From Bacteroidota bacterium (GTDB taxonomy: Bacteria > Bacteroidota > Bacteroidia > NS11-12g > UBA9320): a DNA stretch of 64,000 nucleotides. Of this stretch, positions 1-8,317 are shown piece by piece. Below the pieces are notes generated by a model that searched no databases, was not told the origin of the DNA, and saw nothing but the letters and a program-made list of their open reading frames with translations. The stretch is from NCBI GenBank assembly GCA_024679565.1, contig JAIBDD010000010.1, positions 1 to 64,000 on the forward strand, in the 5' to 3' direction. The position numbers and the translations under genes are program-made. The first letter of the stretch is position 1, and every line of letters begins with the position of its first letter.

Positions 1-192
1 GTATACATAAAACACGTCTGTTTCTCTAAACGATGAGTCTACGACCATTTGTTTCAATGAAGCCGGATATGAAAACGGTGTAGCCGCCCAATTTTCGATC
101 TGAGCATAATCTACAGGTGATTGCGCTTGAACCATACTGCTGCTCAAAATGAACGTTACAATCAAGAAGGTGTAGATGCCAAAAACTTTCAC
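1..192 (-). CDS. Secreted DUF3089-like protein, 5' part only
   Basis: Reading the minus strand from a GTG at 190-192 gives an open frame of 64 codons that runs off the window edge. It begins with a hydrophobic signal peptide ending in VQAQ. The mature start has an N-W-A-A-x-P segment followed by V-D-S-S-F-R-E-T-D-V-F-Y-V-Y. This resembles the first conserved block of DUF3089, an alpha/beta-hydrolase-like family with an NWAALP motif and a D-V-F-(Y/F)-(I/V)-(H/Y) strand. No ATG lies upstream in this frame, so GTG is the only credible start. Most of the protein, including any catalytic residues, lies outside the window, so the family call rests on a short match. Confidence 0.5.
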   Translation of the reverse strand, partial: MKVFGIYTFLIVTFILSSSMVQAQSPVDYAQIENWAATPFSYPASLKQMVVDSSFRETDVFYVY

Positions 193-324
193 TGGTTCAA
201 ATGTATACAAGGAAGTGTTGCCACAATGTAAGTCGCGTAAACATTTATGTTTTATGGTCTCGCGTTTACATTGCAGTTTGATGTTTAAAAGTTAATATTA
301 CGTGGTAGTTAAATCATCTTAAAA

Positions 325-588
325 ATGAATCGGAAGGATTTTTTAAAACTATGCGGTATTTTGGGAATAGGAGTTCCTCTGCAAGGGGCAATGTCTGGAT
401 GTGCTAAAGACTTTGTAGCAACAAAATTTAGCGGTAAGGTGATTATCATAGGCGCTGGGCCAGGCGGGAAGTCTGTTGGTAATAAAATATTCTTCGCCGG
501 TGGGCCGTATTCAGATGGGAATGATTGGGTGTCGGTGCATGTTGCTGCGGCGTCTGCCAAAACAGCCGTTACCGAGTTGCTGGCATAA
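325..588 (+). pseudogene. Internally deleted FAD-dependent amine oxidase-like gene
   Basis: The 87-codon frame joins two ends of a much larger enzyme. Residues 1-28 are an export signal with a lipobox-like AMSGC. Residues 37-47 are the start of a Rossmann FAD-binding fold (VIIIGAGPGG). Immediately after this, residues 51-87 (NKIFFAGGPYSDGNDW, then VHVAAASAKTAVTELL) match the C-terminal FAD-contacting segment of flavin amine oxidases, which is usually 350 or more residues downstream. The frame is preserved, but nearly the whole FAD and substrate domain is missing, so an active enzyme is not expected. I infer an in-frame deletion remnant rather than a genuine small protein. Its neighbour, the GNAT gene, is also damaged. 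Confidence 0.75.
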
Positions 589-675
589 AGTCAAAACATA
601 TTCTTTCGTTTTGAAAAAACTACTGACTAACGGAAATACTGATTTCTACCAATTTTTGGTGTTCTTTGATGCTAC

Positions 676-1124
676 ATGCACTTCGATACCATAAAAACGG
701 CACGACTCGTATTAAGAAAAATTACTCCGGAAGTAATGAAGTATGTTTTTACGACATACGATAATGAATCTCAAATGAAATTTTTAGGGCTGTCGAACGT
801 AGAAGAATTAGTGCGTGAACAAAAAAAGTATGCCGAAGGGCTTTCAACGCACAATAGGAAGTTTGAATATTTTCAAATGCTTACTTTAGATGAATCAAGA
901 GTTGTGGGATGGTTTGGGTATCACACGTGGTATATTGATCACAACCGAGCAGAGCTAGGCTATGGTTTGTTTGATGAAACAATAAAAAGGCAGGGATTAA
1001 TGTCGGAGGCGTTAGATTATATTTTGCCACATGGTTTTAATTCCATGAATTTGAATCGAGTTGAGGCATTAACATAGCCAATCAAAAATTAATGTTTAGG
1101 ATGGGTGAATCTCGATCTGAATAA
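676..1124 (+). pseudogene. Truncated GNAT (RimJ/RimL-type) acetyltransferase
   Basis: The frame from ATG 676 to TAG 1075-1077 encodes 133 residues of an N-acetyltransferase of the RimJ/RimL type. It starts with the usual T-x-R-L-V-L-R-K beta strand, contains VVGWFGYH and the strand AELGYGLFDETIKRQGLMSEAL (the acetyl-CoA pyrophosphate-loop region, here QGLMSEA), and ends at NLNRVEALT. Family members normally continue for another 40-45 residues (an N-x-x-S helix and the last strand). After the TAG, a +2 frame continues briefly as IANQKLMFRMGE before TAA at 1122-1124, which suggests a frameshift plus loss of the 3' end. Probably inactive. A naturally short protein is the less likely alternative. 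Confidence 0.6.
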
Positions 1125-1159
1125 GCTACCCGAATGAATGATTAAACACTACCTATCCC

Positions 1160-1167
1160 TACCTTCG
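1160..1167 (+). promoter_or_regulatory. Bacteroidota -7 box TACCTTCG
   Basis: TACCTTCG matches TAnnTTTG at 7 of 8 positions and ends 4 nt before the helicase ATG at 1172, implying a very short or absent 5' leader. No clear -33 TTG was identified. Confidence 0.45.
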
Positions 1168-1171
1168 CATA

Positions 1172-2485
1172 ATGGCATCAGCACAAAAAAGTCAAGCAGC
1201 AATTCTAGAAAAACTCGGTATTGAGTCTCTCAATACCATGCAAGAAAAGGCGTATGACGCAATATCAAATCATCCCAATACGGTGTTGTTGTCTCCAACG
1301 GGAACAGGTAAAACGTTGGCCTTTTTGTTGCCCATTTTGCCTTTACTTGACCCTTCGCTTGAAGCGGTTCAAGTATTAATTTTAGTTCCATCTAGAGAGC
1401 TTGCTATACAAATCGAACAAGTGGTGAGAGAAATGGGGAGTGGCTTTAAAACCAACGCGGTTTACGGGGGTAGGGCAGGGACCAAGGATAAATTGGATCT
1501 TCAACATCCACCAGCCATCCTCATTGGAACACCAGGTAGAATATCCGACCACTTGACAAGAGAAACAATAGCAACCGATCATATTAAAATATTGGTGCTT
1601 GATGAGTTTGATAAGTCATTAGAAGTTGGCTTCACCGAGCAGATGCAAGAAATTGTAGAAGCACTGCCAAATTTGGATAAGAAGATTTTGACCTCTGCGA
1701 CACAAAAAGTAAAAGTGCCAAAGTTTGTGGGCATTCTAGATCCTAAACATTTAAATTTTCTTCGAAAAACTAGCCAGCAACTTCAGGTAAAACTCGTTGT
1801 CTCTAAAAATGAAGATAAACTCGATTCAATTAAAAAGTTGCTTCAACAGGTTGGTGATGGCAATGGAATTGTTTTTTGTAATTTGAAGAACAGCATAAAA
1901 AAGGTGAGTGATGCACTAAAAGCCAATAGGATAGATCATACTTGTTTTTACGGAGGTCTTGAACAAAGTGATCGCGAACGAGCCCTCATTAAGTTTAGGA
2001 ACGGAACACATCGTATTTTGTTGGCTACTGATTTAGCAGCTCGTGGCATTGACGTTCCTGAACTCGACTACATTGTCCATTTTGAGCTACCTCCACGACC
2101 CGATGAATTTATTCACCGCAATGGACGAACTGCAAGAATGAATAGTGAAGGTACAGCCTACGTGCTGAAATGGGAGAAAGAGGAATTACCAAGTTTTGTA
2201 AAATATGATGAGGTATTTAAGGTTAAATCATCCACCAAGCAACTTAATAAAGATTGGGAAACTTTATATATATCTGGCGGGAGGAAAGACAAAATTTCTA
2301 AAGGCGACATTGCCGGATTGTTTCTTAAACAAGGCAAATTATCATCAGAGGAGTTGGGGGTAATTGAATTGAAACAAACCTGCGCATATGTTTCAGTTCC
2401 GCGTACTAAAGCACAAAAGCTTATTCAAGATTTGAATAACAGTCGTTTAAAGAAGAAAAAAGTGCGCATTAGTGTATTAAAGTAA
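1172..2485 (+). CDS. DEAD-box family RNA helicase with DbpA-type RNA-binding domain
   Basis: A 437-residue ATP-dependent RNA helicase, probably acting in ribosome assembly or RNA remodelling. The helicase motifs are present in order: Q motif (LNTMQEKAY), Walker A SPTGTGKT, Ia PSRELAIQ, TPGR, motif II as DEFD, motif III SAT, motif V ATDLAARGID and motif VI HRNGRTAR. The last ~75 residues (ISGGRKDKISKGDI through the basic tail) match the DbpA C-terminal RNA-binding fold, which in DbpA recognises 23S rRNA helix 92. Motif II has F in place of A (DEFD). Both acidic residues that bind Mg-ATP remain, so activity is expected. It stands alone, with a -7 box just before ATG 1172. Family assignment is firm. 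Orthology to E. coli DbpA is an inference. Confidence 0.93.
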   Translation: MASAQKSQAAILEKLGIESLNTMQEKAYDAISNHPNTVLLSPTGTGKTLAFLLPILPLLDPSLEAVQVLILVPSRELAIQIEQVVREMGSGFKTNAVYGGRAGTKDKLDLQHPPAILIGTPGRISDHLTRETIATDHIKILVLDEFDKSLEVGFTEQMQEIVEALPNLDKKILTSATQKVKVPKFVGILDPKHLNFLRKTSQQLQVKLVVSKNEDKLDSIKKLLQQVGDGNGIVFCNLKNSIKKVSDALKANRIDHTCFYGGLEQSDRERALIKFRNGTHRILLATDLAARGIDVPELDYIVHFELPPRPDEFIHRNGRTARMNSEGTAYVLKWEKEELPSFVKYDEVFKVKSSTKQLNKDWETLYISGGRKDKISKGDIAGLFLKQGKLSSEELGVIELKQTCAYVSVPRTKAQKLIQDLNNSRLKKKKVRISVLK

Positions 2486-2547
2486 CTTGTGGAGATATGG
2501 ATTGCGGTTTTGACTTTCCAAGTCTAACAGATACATTTATACCGTAA

Positions 2548-3051
2548 TTGAAGAATTCACTTTTTATATCATTTCTTTCACTCTTTGTGTTTTCGGCATC
2601 AGCTCAAGATGTAACGGTACCCGTTGATTATACCTTCGATTCCACCACTAACTTTACACAATATCACGATACCGTAATCGCCTGCTTCGATTATTTGATG
2701 AATACCTCGTGCAATGTGGATTTGGTTAAGCGAAAGGCTGTTACTGATTTTCTGTCGAAGTGGATTGAGGCAACACCAACAGTTGAGGTATCCATCAATA
2801 AAGATGTAATTACCTATTATGAATCTAGTCCTGAGTTGGTTATCATCTTTATGGCTGCATGGGTTGTAAATTACTTTAAATCAGCTAATTATTCCGAATT
2901 AGAAGGAAGTATGGCTGGAACCCATGCTGTGTTAGATTATTTTATAAAGAACGAATCTCATCTTAAACAAGACGACCATATCGACAAGCTCATTGATAAG
3001 CGCAACAAAGGGAAGCTAGAGAAGTTTGTACGTTATTCCGTGAAACAGTGA
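2548..3051 (+). CDS. Small secreted protein of unknown function
   Basis: A 167-residue protein starting at TTG 2548, the only initiation codon near the signal peptide. KNSLFISFLSLFVFSASAQ is a clear Sec signal peptide with cleavage after SAQ. The mature part is mostly predicted helix, with a pair of cysteines (CFDYLMNTSCN) near residue 50, a hydrophobic stretch LVIIFMAAWVVNYF near residue 95, and a lysine-rich end. I do not recognise the family. It probably acts in the periplasm or outside the cell. TACATTTA lies about 10 nt upstream and resembles a -7 box (TAnnTTTG with the last G replaced by A). It is not obviously in an operon with either neighbour. Confidence 0.7.
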   Translation: MKNSLFISFLSLFVFSASAQDVTVPVDYTFDSTTNFTQYHDTVIACFDYLMNTSCNVDLVKRKAVTDFLSKWIEATPTVEVSINKDVITYYESSPELVIIFMAAWVVNYFKSANYSELEGSMAGTHAVLDYFIKNESHLKQDDHIDKLIDKRNKGKLEKFVRYSVKQ

Positions 3052-3190
3052 GGTAAGATGTCTTCTGAAATTCGATTTATTGCGTAAGCTAATGTCGTAC
3101 ATATGTCTTAGCACGAATAGTAACATGGTTTTAATCTTGCATTAGATTCTTGTATTTGGCCTACTATTGAACGTGATTTGTGTATCACGT

Positions 3191-4105
3191 ATGCAAAAAA
3201 TATTAGTTACTGGAAGTAATGGTTTGTTGGGGCAAAAGCTTACAGACTTGTATCTACAGAATCCTGAGGTAGAGTTAATAGCAACAGCAAGAGGGGCAAA
3301 TAGGCATCCTGCGTCAGAGGGGTACGTATATGCAGAAATGGATATCACCAACCAAGCGGAAGTGGAAGCAGTCATTGCCAAACACCAACCAAATGTTATC
3401 ATTCATGGAGCTGCTATGACCAATGTTGACGCCTGTGAACTTGATTCTGAAACCTGTGAGTTGCTCAATGTCACAGCAACCAAGTACATCACGAATGCAG
3501 CCAATATGGTTAATGCGCACATGATTTTGGTATCAACCGATTTTATCTTCGATGGTGAGAACGGACCTTATGCTGAGGACGCTGTTACAGAACCGTTAAG
3601 CATTTATGGGCACTCTAAGCTGAAAGCTGAAGAAATCGTACAAAATGAAGCTACGTCGTGGGCTATTGCACGAACTGTTTTGGTTTATGGTCTTGTGGCG
3701 GATATGAGCAGAAGCAACATCGTTTTGTGGGCGCGTGAAAGTTTATCCAACAAGAAAAAAATAAATGTGGTGGATGATCAATTTCGCTCACCAACATTGG
3801 CAGAGGATTTGGCCATTGGATGTGCATTAATAGCAGAGAAAAGGGCCACAGGAATTTTTAATATTTCGGGGAAGGATCAAATGAATATTTATCAATTGGT
3901 GCAGCGAGTAGCCGATTATTTTGGTCTAAGTATGGAACATGTCAGCAAAATTGATAGCCTGAGTTTAAATCAACCGGCAAAAAGGCCGCCTATAACAGGT
4001 TTTGATTTAAGTAAAAGTCGAAAAATATTGGGATATGAACCACGATCGTTTGACGAAGGAATAGCCATTATATATAACCAGTTTCTCAAAGCACAGACAC
4101 CATGA
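3191..4105 (+). CDS. RmlD-like NAD(P)-dependent sugar nucleotide reductase
   Basis: A 304-residue extended short-chain dehydrogenase of the dTDP-4-dehydrorhamnose reductase (RmlD) type. ATG 3191 (MQKILVTGSNGLLGQ) is preferred over an upstream in-frame start at 3167 because the nucleotide-binding strand begins immediately after it. Visible motifs are the Rossmann loop TGSNGLLG, the HGAAMTNVDACE segment typical of RmlD, the catalytic Ser/Thr strand LVSTDFIFDG and the catalytic YGHSK (Tyr-x-x-x-Lys). No other rhamnose synthesis gene (rmlA, rmlB, rmlC) is nearby, so the exact substrate is uncertain. Many Bacteroidota carry RmlD paralogues of unknown role. The stop codon overlaps the next ATG by 4 bp (ATGA), implying co-translation. 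Confidence 0.85.
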   Translation: MQKILVTGSNGLLGQKLTDLYLQNPEVELIATARGANRHPASEGYVYAEMDITNQAEVEAVIAKHQPNVIIHGAAMTNVDACELDSETCELLNVTATKYITNAANMVNAHMILVSTDFIFDGENGPYAEDAVTEPLSIYGHSKLKAEEIVQNEATSWAIARTVLVYGLVADMSRSNIVLWARESLSNKKKINVVDDQFRSPTLAEDLAIGCALIAEKRATGIFNISGKDQMNIYQLVQRVADYFGLSMEHVSKIDSLSLNQPAKRPPITGFDLSKSRKILGYEPRSFDEGIAIIYNQFLKAQTP

Positions 4106-6468
4106 AAAAGTCCTTAGCCTTACTCAGTTTAATCCTTGTAACCTCCTCCTTGTTTGGTCAATACAGTAGGCCGTATCGTGTAGCATACAATCCAGATAAG
4201 AAGTCGTACTTGGTAACAAATAGAGGTGATGGGAAAATTTTGGAATTAGACTCTAACTACAAACTGAGCACAGTGGCAACAGGCTTGAAAGATCCAAGAG
4301 ATTTAGTGGTAGGCAAGGTTGGTAGCAATAAAGGGTTACTCGTCATCGACGATAATACCATTGTGGTATATGATGCAACAGGGTATAATAAAATCATCTC
4401 GTTTAATATCTCCGCCTTGAGTTGGTCAGAGATTGAAGACATCGAAATGGACCCTCGAGATCCGCAATATTTTTACCTTTCGGATGTTGGTGCTGGCCGT
4501 ATAATAAAAGGTAAGGTTGGACCACCACCGTTTTATACGCCAACGTATACAACACTCGTATCAAGTGGTTTAAATCGGCCACGAGGTTTGTTGTTTAACG
4601 ATAAGAATGAATTGCTCGTAGTAACAGACGACTCTTTGGCCAAAGTAGTTAAAGTCGACACCTCATCTGGGAAATTAACGACCGTTTTTACGCCTGGTGT
4701 AGATAGCTTAAACAGTATTGTACAGGATAAAGAAGGCAATTATTTTCTGACAAATTGGGAAGATAGTTACTTGTACCGTTGTGATAAGAACTTCAATAAC
4801 TTAACCAAGCTAACAGGTTACAACAAACCCGCAGGTATGGTGGTCAATGAAGCAACTGATTTGCTTATTTTGCTGTGTCACTATTGCAACAAAATGGAAT
4901 TTCATAAACTGCATTACGTTGAACCAACTTCGGGTGCAGCAGCGTGTCCAGGAGATTCATTTGACGTCAACATGTCTATTACAGCAAATGGTATTGGAAC
5001 GTACAACGCTAATAACAAGTTTCAAGTAGAGTTGTCAAATAGTCAAGGAAATTTTGGAACAACCACTGTTATTGGCAGTGTTACAATGCAAGAAAAGCCG
5101 AAATTAATTCGGTGTAAAATGCCAGCTGGAGTAAGTGGCTCAGGGTATAAAATTAGGATAGCATCTACAAGTCCTCGGTTTAATTCTACCGAACAGTCAA
5201 TAACGGTTTATGATAAACCAGATCTTTCTGCGGTCCAAACGTCTTGGTCCCTCTGCAAAGGGTCAACTATTACGCTAGGTAGAGATAGCCTAACCCAAGA
5301 GTCGTATCATTGGTCTAATGCGACCAACATTTCTGATTCAACTGTTTCAAATCCTAGTTTTACGGCAAGTGATACAGGTCAATTTGCCTGGGAGCTAACA
5401 GCTACTAACACAATTTATTCATGTGTTTCAGCAGTACAAATTACGGTAGATGTTAACCCAGATATTCAACTAACAACACTAAAGCGAAGTGTAGGACTTT
5501 GCTCAGGAGATTCAGTAGAAATTGGTGTTCGAACTTCTCCGTATAGCTTTTCTTGGAGCCCTCAAACTGGCTTAAATGATTCGACATTGTCCAATCCTAC
5601 TTTCTTTGACGTTTTGGGAAGAAAGTATTGGGTCAAAGTGGAGGATAAAGCTACAGGATGCTCAGGTGCAGATTCGGTTACCGTGACCGTACATGCCCTG
5701 CCTAAAGTGTCAATAAACCCAACACGTTTAGGTGTTTGCGCTGGCGAAATGGCGTCATTGCAGGTTGAAGGAGATACAAGTGTGCGACTTATTTGGCAGC
5801 CTTCAGTGGGTCTTTCTGATTCAACAAGCCCAAATCCAGAGTTTACCTCTGAGATTCCAGGTCGATACGTTTATGAAGTAACGTCAACCAATGCCAACGA
5901 CTGCGTCAATACAGCAAGTATGTCAATAGACAATAACGAGCAACCAAATGGAGAATTTGATGAAGCCAAAGGCGCAGGAAATTTAACTGAAGGATTTGAG
6001 GTGTACGTCGATGGTAAAATGAATAACAGTGCCTACTTTAAGTTGTTTATGGTCGATGAGAATGAAGCACCCGTTTTTATTGATACCTTTTCATCATTAC
6101 CTGTTGTAGGGTATAAAGTGGATTCGGTCTTCCAATCAGCATTCTTAGAATTTGTATCAGACTCAGGATGTGCAGTACGAACAGATACCATGATCATGTT
6201 GTGGTTGTCGGTAAAGAATGTATTTGTTTCTGATATTGGTGTTTATCCAAATCCAGCAGAGTCAATAATTCATATTAAAAGTGGAGGAGTTACGATTACC
6301 GACGTGCACGTTTGTGATGTGAATGGCACTGTGGTTGTAAAGTCTTTGGATCTGAAAACACAAACGATACAAACGTTGAACTTAAGCGAGTTGTCTCCAG
6401 GGGTTTATATGTTGTATCTCACAGATGAATTAGGACTAACCTACCAAAAGAAAATTGTGAAATTGTAG
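4102..6468 (+). CDS. T9SS-exported protein: NHL-like propeller plus Ig-like repeats
   Basis: A 788-residue secreted protein. Residues 1-19 are a signal peptide ending SLFGQ. Residues 25-260 hold repeated beta-propeller-like blades (KSYLVTNRGDGKILEL, RPRGLLFNDKNELLV, NYFLTNWEDSYLYRCD) resembling NHL or SMP-30 repeats. Residues ~275-620 contain four Ig-like or PKD-related repeats, each with a paired Cys and the phrase SDSTxSNPxF (found as NISDSTVSNPSF, LNDSTLSNPTF and LSDSTSPNPEF). The last ~75 residues begin IGVYPNPAESIIHI and end LTYQKKIVKL, a type A T9SS sorting domain, so it should be exported through T9SS and processed by PorU. It is probably a surface adhesin or binding protein, without visible catalytic residues. 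It overlaps the RmlD-like gene. Confidence 0.88.
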   Translation: MKKSLALLSLILVTSSLFGQYSRPYRVAYNPDKKSYLVTNRGDGKILELDSNYKLSTVATGLKDPRDLVVGKVGSNKGLLVIDDNTIVVYDATGYNKIISFNISALSWSEIEDIEMDPRDPQYFYLSDVGAGRIIKGKVGPPPFYTPTYTTLVSSGLNRPRGLLFNDKNELLVVTDDSLAKVVKVDTSSGKLTTVFTPGVDSLNSIVQDKEGNYFLTNWEDSYLYRCDKNFNNLTKLTGYNKPAGMVVNEATDLLILLCHYCNKMEFHKLHYVEPTSGAAACPGDSFDVNMSITANGIGTYNANNKFQVELSNSQGNFGTTTVIGSVTMQEKPKLIRCKMPAGVSGSGYKIRIASTSPRFNSTEQSITVYDKPDLSAVQTSWSLCKGSTITLGRDSLTQESYHWSNATNISDSTVSNPSFTASDTGQFAWELTATNTIYSCVSAVQITVDVNPDIQLTTLKRSVGLCSGDSVEIGVRTSPYSFSWSPQTGLNDSTLSNPTFFDVLGRKYWVKVEDKATGCSGADSVTVTVHALPKVSINPTRLGVCAGEMASLQVEGDTSVRLIWQPSVGLSDSTSPNPEFTSEIPGRYVYEVTSTNANDCVNTASMSIDNNEQPNGEFDEAKGAGNLTEGFEVYVDGKMNNSAYFKLFMVDENEAPVFIDTFSSLPVVGYKVDSVFQSAFLEFVSDSGCAVRTDTMIMLWLSVKNVFVSDIGVYPNPAESIIHIKSGGVTITDVHVCDVNGTVVVKSLDLKTQTIQTLNLSELSPGVYMLYLTDELGLTYQKKIVKL

Positions 6469-6491
6469 CGACACAGTAAGTTGCTAACTCG

Positions 6492-7373
6492 TTAATATAC
6501 AATTAAGTACAGGACACTCACGGCCATCATAATTTTATACAACCGATGGGCCCAGAAAAGCTGTTGTTTGCGATTACTGGTTATCAATATCCCCCAAGTA
6601 ATGAGCAATAAAAAGCTGATGAAAATGGTGAAAATTAGTACGTGATTTCCTTCTACGGCATGGTAAAAACATAACAATCCGCCAACCATAATCACAGATA
6701 CGGTTCCGAATATATTCTTACTTACTTTTTCTCCCCAGTGTGTGGAGATGGAGCTATTACCGACGGCAATATCTCCGTCAATATTTTTAAGGTTTTTGAT
6801 TATTTCGCGGTTGAGTAACATACACATAAACAATCCTCCATAAAGAAACATTATCCAGTTTAGGTGTTGATAGTACAGTATAAGGCTGAATACAGCCAGT
6901 ACGGATAGGATAGAAGCTGTTAGTTCTCTGATAACAGGTACTTTTTGCAGCTTATGAGAGTAAAACCAAAGACTGAATGCAAAAAAGGCGAAAAATAAAA
7001 ACACCCGCCAGGAAGTAAAGAGGGCAAATGTGAGCCCTATCCCATTCAATACAAAGTAGGTATTTAAACAAAACGATTTGCTTACGATGCGATCGAAAAG
7101 CGCTTTGTGTGGCCGATTGATCAAGTCTTTTTCAAGATCGTAAAAGCTATTGATGATGAAACCAGCAGCAATAATGAAACTAGATGCAGCAACAATAAAA
7201 TGTAATTCAAAATCTTTTAGTACTTCCCAATGACCGCGATTAGGGGTAAACACATAGATCGCCGCGATATATTGCGTTAGCGCTGTAAACAACACGTTTG
7301 GCCATCGAATTATCGATAACAGTCCTAAAACTTTAACAAGGAAATAACGTTTTTTACGGCTAAGTAAGGCCAA
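6492..7373 (-). CDS. UbiA-family prenyltransferase
   Basis: A 293-residue integral membrane protein with about nine hydrophobic segments. The prenyl-diphosphate/Mg motif is NSFYDLEKD followed by LINRPHK (residues ~88-100), the form found in UbiA-type enzymes related to geranylgeranylglycerol-phosphate geranylgeranyltransferase. A second acidic site lies in NLKNIDGDIAVG. It transfers a prenyl chain to an unidentified acceptor. It starts at TTG 7371-7373, two bases after the mevalonate kinase stop. No ATG lies near the N-terminus, so a TTG start is likely. As the last gene of the mevalonate cluster, it links isoprenoid supply to a prenylated lipid. MenA (menaquinone) is an alternative, but the synteny fits the GGGP-synthase-like group better. 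Confidence 0.82.
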   Translation of the reverse strand: MALLSRKKRYFLVKVLGLLSIIRWPNVLFTALTQYIAAIYVFTPNRGHWEVLKDFELHFIVAASSFIIAAGFIINSFYDLEKDLINRPHKALFDRIVSKSFCLNTYFVLNGIGLTFALFTSWRVFLFFAFFAFSLWFYSHKLQKVPVIRELTASILSVLAVFSLILYYQHLNWIMFLYGGLFMCMLLNREIIKNLKNIDGDIAVGNSSISTHWGEKVSKNIFGTVSVIMVGGLLCFYHAVEGNHVLIFTIFISFLLLITWGILITSNRKQQLFWAHRLYKIMMAVSVLYLIVY

Positions 7374-7375
7374 AG

Positions 7376-8317
7376 TTAGAATGTAAATACAACCTCTAGT
7401 GGGTAATCCTTAAGGCGTTTTTGAGCTTCATCTAAGTCTTGTGTAAAACCTAAGAAGTATCCACCTCCGCCACTGCCACATAATTTGAGGTAGTAGGCGT
7501 TAGACTCAATGCCTTCCTTCCACAGCTTGTGAAACATGCTAGGAATCATTGGAGTGAAATTTTTTAATAACAAACTAGAAAGTGACTTGATGTTAGAAAA
7601 CAATGGAGCCATATCTCTTTTTAAGAAGGCTTGAATGCAGGCATCGTTGTACTTCTTAAATTCTTGCTTAAGCATATTGCGGAAACCCTCTTGTTTCATT
7701 TTCTCCATGAAAATGTTAATCATAGGTTCCGTTTCTCCTGGTTGTCCGCTGTTAATCAAAAAGATAGCACCTTTCCCTTCACTATTTGACGTCGGAAGAC
7801 CAACGGTTCCCATCTGCTCTTTCGATTTAATTAAAACCGGAAGGTTTAAATAACAGATTAAAGGATCTAATCCAGAACTCTTGCCATGGAAGTAACTTTC
7901 CATTTGGCCAAAAATGCTTTTTAACTTTGAGATTTGCTTGCTATTTGGTTTGGTATCAAAGTCTATTTTGTCGTTGGCATACCGGTTGTAAATAGCGGCA
8001 ACCAAAGCGCCAGAACTACCTACGCCAAAACCTTGTGGAATGCTTGAATCAAAACTCATTCCTTCGGCTACATCTATGTCGAATTTTTCTGAGTCAAATT
8101 CGAACGACAGTTCTTTAGATTCGCTTAATTCGGTAAGATAGGTGCCAAATCGCTGCAGGTGCTCATTAGATTCAAGAGCAACACCTTCTAGTGTTTGATT
8201 AAATTTTAAACTTCCTTTAAACGAGTTGTAAGGAATAGACAAACCCATAGAATCTTGTATGATTCCATACTCCCCAAAAAGGAGAATCTTAGCGTAAAAA
8301 AGTGATTCTTTTAACAT
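7376..8317 (-). CDS. mvk: Mevalonate kinase
   Basis: A 313-residue GHMP kinase that phosphorylates mevalonate to 5-phosphomevalonate. N-terminal motif 1 is FYAKILLFGEYGI, the ATP-binding motif 2 is PQGFGVGSSGALVAA, and FHGKSSGLDPLICYLN contains the catalytic Asp region conserved in mevalonate kinases. Motif 3 near the C-terminus is LKLCGSGGGGYFLG. Length and motifs fit the family. The ATG overlaps the end of the upstream decarboxylase gene by 7 bp, so the two are translationally coupled. The UbiA-type gene follows after 2 bp. Confidence 0.93.
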   Translation of the reverse strand: MLKESLFYAKILLFGEYGIIQDSMGLSIPYNSFKGSLKFNQTLEGVALESNEHLQRFGTYLTELSESKELSFEFDSEKFDIDVAEGMSFDSSIPQGFGVGSSGALVAAIYNRYANDKIDFDTKPNSKQISKLKSIFGQMESYFHGKSSGLDPLICYLNLPVLIKSKEQMGTVGLPTSNSEGKGAIFLINSGQPGETEPMINIFMEKMKQEGFRNMLKQEFKKYNDACIQAFLKRDMAPLFSNIKSLSSLLLKNFTPMIPSMFHKLWKEGIESNAYYLKLCGSGGGGYFLGFTQDLDEAQKRLKDYPLEVVFTF

